Source: Acidobacteriota bacterium (GTDB lineage: Bacteria > Acidobacteriota > Vicinamibacteria > Vicinamibacterales > 2-12-FULL-66-21). From it: DNA of 7,511 nt. The position numbers were made by a program, and so were the translations under genes. A model generated the notes under the pieces. It worked only from the letters and a program-made list of their open reading frames with translations. It was not told where the DNA came from and ran no database searches. The stretch lies in assembly GCA_013694845.1 (NCBI GenBank), contig JACDBQ010000539.1, positions 1 through 7,511 of the forward strand, written 5' to 3'. Shown here piece after piece: positions 5,089-7,511 of this stretch. Every line of letters starts with the position of its first letter. Within the stretch, counting starts at the first letter, position 1.

Positions 5089-5107
5089 GTCTTTCGGGGG
5101 GACGGGT

Positions 5108-5148
5108 GTGTGATCGGATGTCCGTCCTGGCACTCCGATCACACTTTT
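5108..5148 (+). terminator. Perfect 11-bp hairpin with T-tract, oriented to the plus strand
   Basis: GTGTGATCGGA (5108-5118) and TCCGATCACAC (5134-5144) are exact complements around a 15-base loop, and TTTT follows at 5145-5148. Read on the plus strand this is a standard intrinsic terminator shape. Yet the neighbouring genes are on the minus strand, where the hairpin sits 40 bases after the stop of the LytTR regulator and is followed by a C-rich run without Ts. It may still mark the end of the kinase-regulator operon, or end an antisense transcript. Confidence 0.6.
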
Positions 5149-5184
5149 AGTTCTGGCGAGCTGAAGACGCGACGCCGGACACGA

Positions 5185-5955
5185 TCAGATCGAGCGGGCG
5201 AGGCGGTCCTGCAGCTTCTCGCGATACCCCCGGCTGAGGGTCAGCCGTGTCCCGGTGCGCAACAGGACCGCATACTCGCCGTTCAGCCACGGCTGCATCT
5301 CCTGGATGCGCTCCATGTTCACGATGCGCGAACGGTGGATGCGGAAGAACTTCTCCGGATCGAGCCGGCCCTCGATCGCGTTCATGGTCTCGCGGAGCAG
5401 GTGGGACGTCGGCCCCACGTGGAGGCGGACATAGTTGCCGGCCGCTTCGACCCAATCGATTTCGTCGGTGCGCAGGAAGAAGAGGCGGCCACCCGATTTG
5501 ACGACCAGTCGGTCGGTCTTCGGCTGATCGCGTCGGAGATCCTTGACCAGGGCGAGCAGCCGGCGACCCAGGTCCCCTGTTTCATCCCGCTGGATCTGGG
5601 CCCGGGCGCGCTGCAGGGCTTCCTGGAATCGCTCCCGGTCGAAGGGCTTCAGCACGTAATCGAGCGCCCGGACCTGAAAGGCTTTGAGAGCGTGCTGGTC
5701 GTAGGCGGTGACGAAGATCACGGGCGGCATCCGTTCGGAGCCAACGGCCTCGATCACTTCGAACCCGTTCATGGCGGGCATCTGCACGTCGAGAAAGACC
5801 AGGTCCGGCGTATGGTCCACGATGGCGGTGACGGCTTCCTCGCCGTCCCGGCATTGCCCCACGACCTCGATATCGGGCTCCGCTGACAACAGGTTCGTGA
5901 GCCGCTCACGCGCCAGCGGCTCGTCGTCGACTACCAGTGTTCGAATCTTCTTCAT
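5185..5955 (-). CDS. LytTR-family response regulator (LytR/AlgR type)
   Basis: The 256-residue protein is a DNA-binding response regulator. The receiver domain (about 4-120) has all catalytic residues: acidic pair Asp10-Asp11 (LVVDDEPLARERL), phospho-acceptor Asp56 (LVFLDVQMP), Thr83 (FVTAYDQHALKAF) and Lys103 (VLKPFD). A linker leads to a LytTR domain (about 147-254) with RLVVKSGGRLFFLRTDEIDW, AAGNYVRLHV, the conserved FFRIHRSRIVNMERI (203-217) and LTLSRGYREKL. LytTR domains bind paired direct repeats upstream of target genes. It is co-transcribed with the sensor kinase: the kinase stop and this ATG are 19 bases apart. GGGG lies six bases before ATG 5955 and GAGG one base before it, so the ribosome site is present but its best register is unclear. 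Length and residues are normal, in contrast to the degenerate receiver next door. Confidence 0.95.
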   Translation of the reverse strand: MKKIRTLVVDDEPLARERLTNLLSAEPDIEVVGQCRDGEEAVTAIVDHTPDLVFLDVQMPAMNGFEVIEAVGSERMPPVIFVTAYDQHALKAFQVRALDYVLKPFDRERFQEALQRARAQIQRDETGDLGRRLLALVKDLRRDQPKTDRLVVKSGGRLFFLRTDEIDWVEAAGNYVRLHVGPTSHLLRETMNAIEGRLDPEKFFRIHRSRIVNMERIQEMQPWLNGEYAVLLRTGTRLTLSRGYREKLQDRLARSI

Positions 5956-5974
5956 TCCTCACCCCACGGCGCCG

Positions 5975-7201
5975 TCAACCTGCGGCGCGTACTGCCCGGA
6001 TCCTCCGGGCCCCCTGAATCGGTGACGTCGTTTCGGCGCTCTCCGCGGACGCCGCGGCTTTCAGCCGCCACGGCACCGCGACGATCACCGCGACTCCTTG
6101 CGCGAGCCGGTGGAACTCGAACCGGTAATCAGCGCCGAACTGATGCTGCAGCCGCGCGCGTGTGGTCGAGACCCCGATGCCCTTGTGGAGCGCGGTCAAC
6201 GCGTCTTCCGACAGGCCGACGCCGTCGTCGCGGATCTCGATCCACAGCTTGTCGTTCTCGCGCCGCGCGATGACGTCGATGTGCCCGGCGCCGGCCTTTC
6301 TGGCGACACCGTGCTTGATCGCGTTCTCGACCAGCGGCTGAAGCAGCAGCGTGGGCACGAGCGTCTCCAGCGCGTCGGGCGCGATATCGAAGCGGACGAC
6401 CAGCCGGTCGGCGAACCGGGTCCGCTCGATGTCGAGGTACTTGCGAAGAAAGTCGAGCTCCTCGGCGAGGGTCACGTCTTGTTCACCGAGACGTTCGAGC
6501 GTGAGCCGGAGAAGGTCGCTGAGACGCACGAGCGTCCGGTCGGCTGCCGCGACATCCCGGTGCATCAGGCACGAGATCGCGTTCAGCGTGTTGAAGAGAA
6601 AATGCGGATGGAGCTGCTGCTGCAGCGTTTTCAATTGCGCTTCGATCAGGCGGGTTTCGAGCTGGGATGCGCGCAGCTCACGGTCGCGTGATTCCCGGTA
6701 GTACAGCAGCGCGTGGCTGAGACCGACGATGGCCCAATAGGTCATCATTTCCCAGTCGAGGTTCAGCAGCGCCGCGCGTTGTGCGGCGGACCACCATGAG
6801 AAGGCGCCGCCCTCCGACGTCACCAGCCACCACTGTGCCGCCTGCATCGCGCCGATGTGGGCGAGCGAAAACAGCAGCACCGCCGGCAGATGGACAGCGA
6901 GCGCCCTGAGCAGCCCCTGCCGCTCGAAGCGGAACCGCTGCGACAACCAGACGATCGAAGGGGTGAAACCCGCCCACGTGTACCAGTAGGCGCAGTTCAG
7001 AACCACGAGCCATCGGAAGTAGGTGCCGGTCCGCTCGAGCGTCACCGTCAGCTGCCAGGCGAGCATCGACGAGACAAAACCGAGCAGGGTCGCCACGAGC
7101 AGCACCAGCGACCAGGGCACGCCGTAGCGCGGACGAACACCCAGGGGACGATCGCGGCCGGCGCCGCTCAAATCGAGCTGCTGGTCTGATGGCGGTTTCA
7201 T
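5975..7201 (-). CDS. LytS/YehU-type sensor histidine kinase, four membrane helices
   Basis: The 408-residue membrane protein is the kinase partner of the LytTR regulator. It has four hydrophobic helices (about 29-53, 62-87, 97-122 and 152-169) with no large extracellular domain, so it probably senses something in or at the membrane. A short helical linker (RELRASQLETRLIEAQLKTL) leads to the His_kinase domain (PF06580): LQQQLHPHFLFNTLN with phospho-acceptor His200, then an ATPase domain with the N-box LLLQPLVENAIKHG (Asn293), DDGVGL (325-330) and GIGVSTTRARL (341-351). The last 30 residues are Ala/Arg-rich and look disordered. ATG 7201 is chosen as the first ATG leading into the first helix, though no ribosome site is seen; an in-frame TTG at 7267 would add 22 residues and begin 3 bases after the stop of a tiny upstream frame. 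The kinase and regulator form an operon, kinase first. Confidence 0.93.
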   Translation of the reverse strand: MKPPSDQQLDLSGAGRDRPLGVRPRYGVPWSLVLLVATLLGFVSSMLAWQLTVTLERTGTYFRWLVVLNCAYWYTWAGFTPSIVWLSQRFRFERQGLLRALAVHLPAVLLFSLAHIGAMQAAQWWLVTSEGGAFSWWSAAQRAALLNLDWEMMTYWAIVGLSHALLYYRESRDRELRASQLETRLIEAQLKTLQQQLHPHFLFNTLNAISCLMHRDVAAADRTLVRLSDLLRLTLERLGEQDVTLAEELDFLRKYLDIERTRFADRLVVRFDIAPDALETLVPTLLLQPLVENAIKHGVARKAGAGHIDVIARRENDKLWIEIRDDGVGLSEDALTALHKGIGVSTTRARLQHQFGADYRFEFHRLAQGVAVIVAVPWRLKAAASAESAETTSPIQGARRIRAVRAAG

Positions 7202-7511
7202 GGTGTTGACGTCGCCGCGACAGGCACTCGGGAGGCGAAGTGAATGTTCGCGGTCATTGCGTTGCAACCGTTAGACGTAACAAACCGGAATTTCGTCGCT
7301 CTGTTCGTCCAGCCGAACCATTGCATTCGCTCCGCCAATCGTTGCTGCGGTCACCGCGATCCCGTTGTTCATCGCCTTATCAAGCGTTCCCGGCGTCCGT
7401 CCCAGACCAACGCGTGCTCGTCCCGCGAGTCACATGTTGCGCAGTCCCGCTCGGCAGCGTTCCATATCCGGCCACGTGGATCTCGAAACCGAACAACCGG
7501 AGGGGTGCGGG
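7202..7511. other. Right-edge region upstream of the kinase operon, no confident gene
   Basis: These 310 bases should contain the promoter of the kinase operon, but I find no convincing -10/-35 pair. GTTGCAAC (7261-7268) is a perfect 8-base palindrome. Apart from the doubtful 33-residue frame, a minus-strand frame is open from the right edge to TGA 7380-7382 (43 residues, containing LRLFGFEIHVAGYGTLPSG). Its third positions are fairly GC-rich (about 31 of 43), so it could be the tail of a gene that starts outside the window. A plus-strand frame from TTG 7321 is also open to the edge but looks less gene-like. None of these is called. Confidence 0.4.
7271..7372 (-). CDS. Possible 33-residue peptide just upstream of the kinase
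   Basis: An ATG at 7370-7372 opens a 33-residue frame (MNNGIAVTAATIGGANAMVR, then LDEQSDEIPVCYV) that stops at TAA 7271-7273. It runs in the kinase direction, ends 69 bases before the preferred kinase ATG and 3 bases before the alternative kinase TTG at 7267. AAGG lies only two bases before its ATG, too close for a good ribosome site. Third-position GC is only moderate, and I recognise no family. It may be chance, or a small leader peptide. The same frame is open further upstream to a TGA near 7432. Confidence 0.2.
   Translation of the reverse strand: MNNGIAVTAATIGGANAMVRLDEQSDEIPVCYV

Noticed and set aside
5110..5886. A 258-residue plus-strand open frame and similar long plus frames at 6098-6691.
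   Set aside because: They are mirror frames of the LytTR regulator and the kinase, which have clear domains and catalytic motifs on the minus strand.
7263..7288. Two LytTR-like half sites (ACGGTTGCA and CCGGTTTGT, minus strand) upstream of the kinase.
   Set aside because: They start 17 bases apart, whereas LytTR sites usually repeat about every 21 bases, and both matches are weak. Autoregulation is possible but not supported.
1..7511. CRISPR array, insertion sequence, prophage, toxin-antitoxin pair or other defence island.
   Set aside because: There are no regularly spaced repeats, transposase or integrase motifs, paired small toxin/antitoxin genes, or nuclease or helicase domains. The genes found are envelope, signalling and repair functions.

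Overview
This is a high-GC bacterial window with short gene gaps. The gene set looks like Acidobacteriota, probably the Vicinamibacteria group: a RodZ-type helix-turn-helix protein with an RDD-like tail, a LytS/LytTR two-component pair, a LolA-like secreted protein, an unusual class A beta-lactamase-like hydrolase, and intergenic 7-mer and 9-mer reiterations. That placement is inference from general knowledge, not from a search.

Layout. Positions 1-666 (minus) hold the N-terminal 222 residues of a cysteine-cluster protein of the YkgJ/FliB type that runs off the left edge. A membrane-attached HTH protein (810-1433, plus) lies divergently next to it. Positions 1434-1722 contain short reiterated repeats and no convincing gene. 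Next comes a small membrane-protein gene (1723-1948) that appears frame-disrupted; its end overlaps the start of an O6-methylguanine-DNA methyltransferase (1945-2445, plus). A secreted serine hydrolase (2472-3383, minus) converges on that gene and diverges from a small GlsB/YeaQ-type membrane protein (3463-3714, plus). Two hairpins then precede a secreted LolA-like protein (3818-4582, plus). That gene ends 3 bases from the end of a convergent stand-alone receiver-like gene (4586-5005, minus). The right side is a minus-strand two-component operon: a four-helix LytS-type sensor kinase (5975-7201) followed by a LytTR response regulator (5185-5955). The last 310 bases hold no confident gene.

Working together. 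The clear functional unit is the kinase-regulator operon. The receiver-like gene lies just downstream on the same strand, behind a leader of its own, but it has lost every catalytic residue of a receiver, so it probably acts by binding rather than by phosphotransfer. The other genes look like an ordinary mix of envelope, stress and DNA-repair functions. I see no CRISPR array, integrase, insertion sequence, tRNA or rRNA.

The points most worth a second look are the fully degenerate receiver, three starts that sit 5-6 bases downstream of a good -10 hexamer (suggesting leaderless mRNAs), the broken small gene coupled to the methyltransferase, and a perfect hairpin with a T-tract that faces the wrong way for the genes around it. 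I did not find a convincing new multi-gene system.
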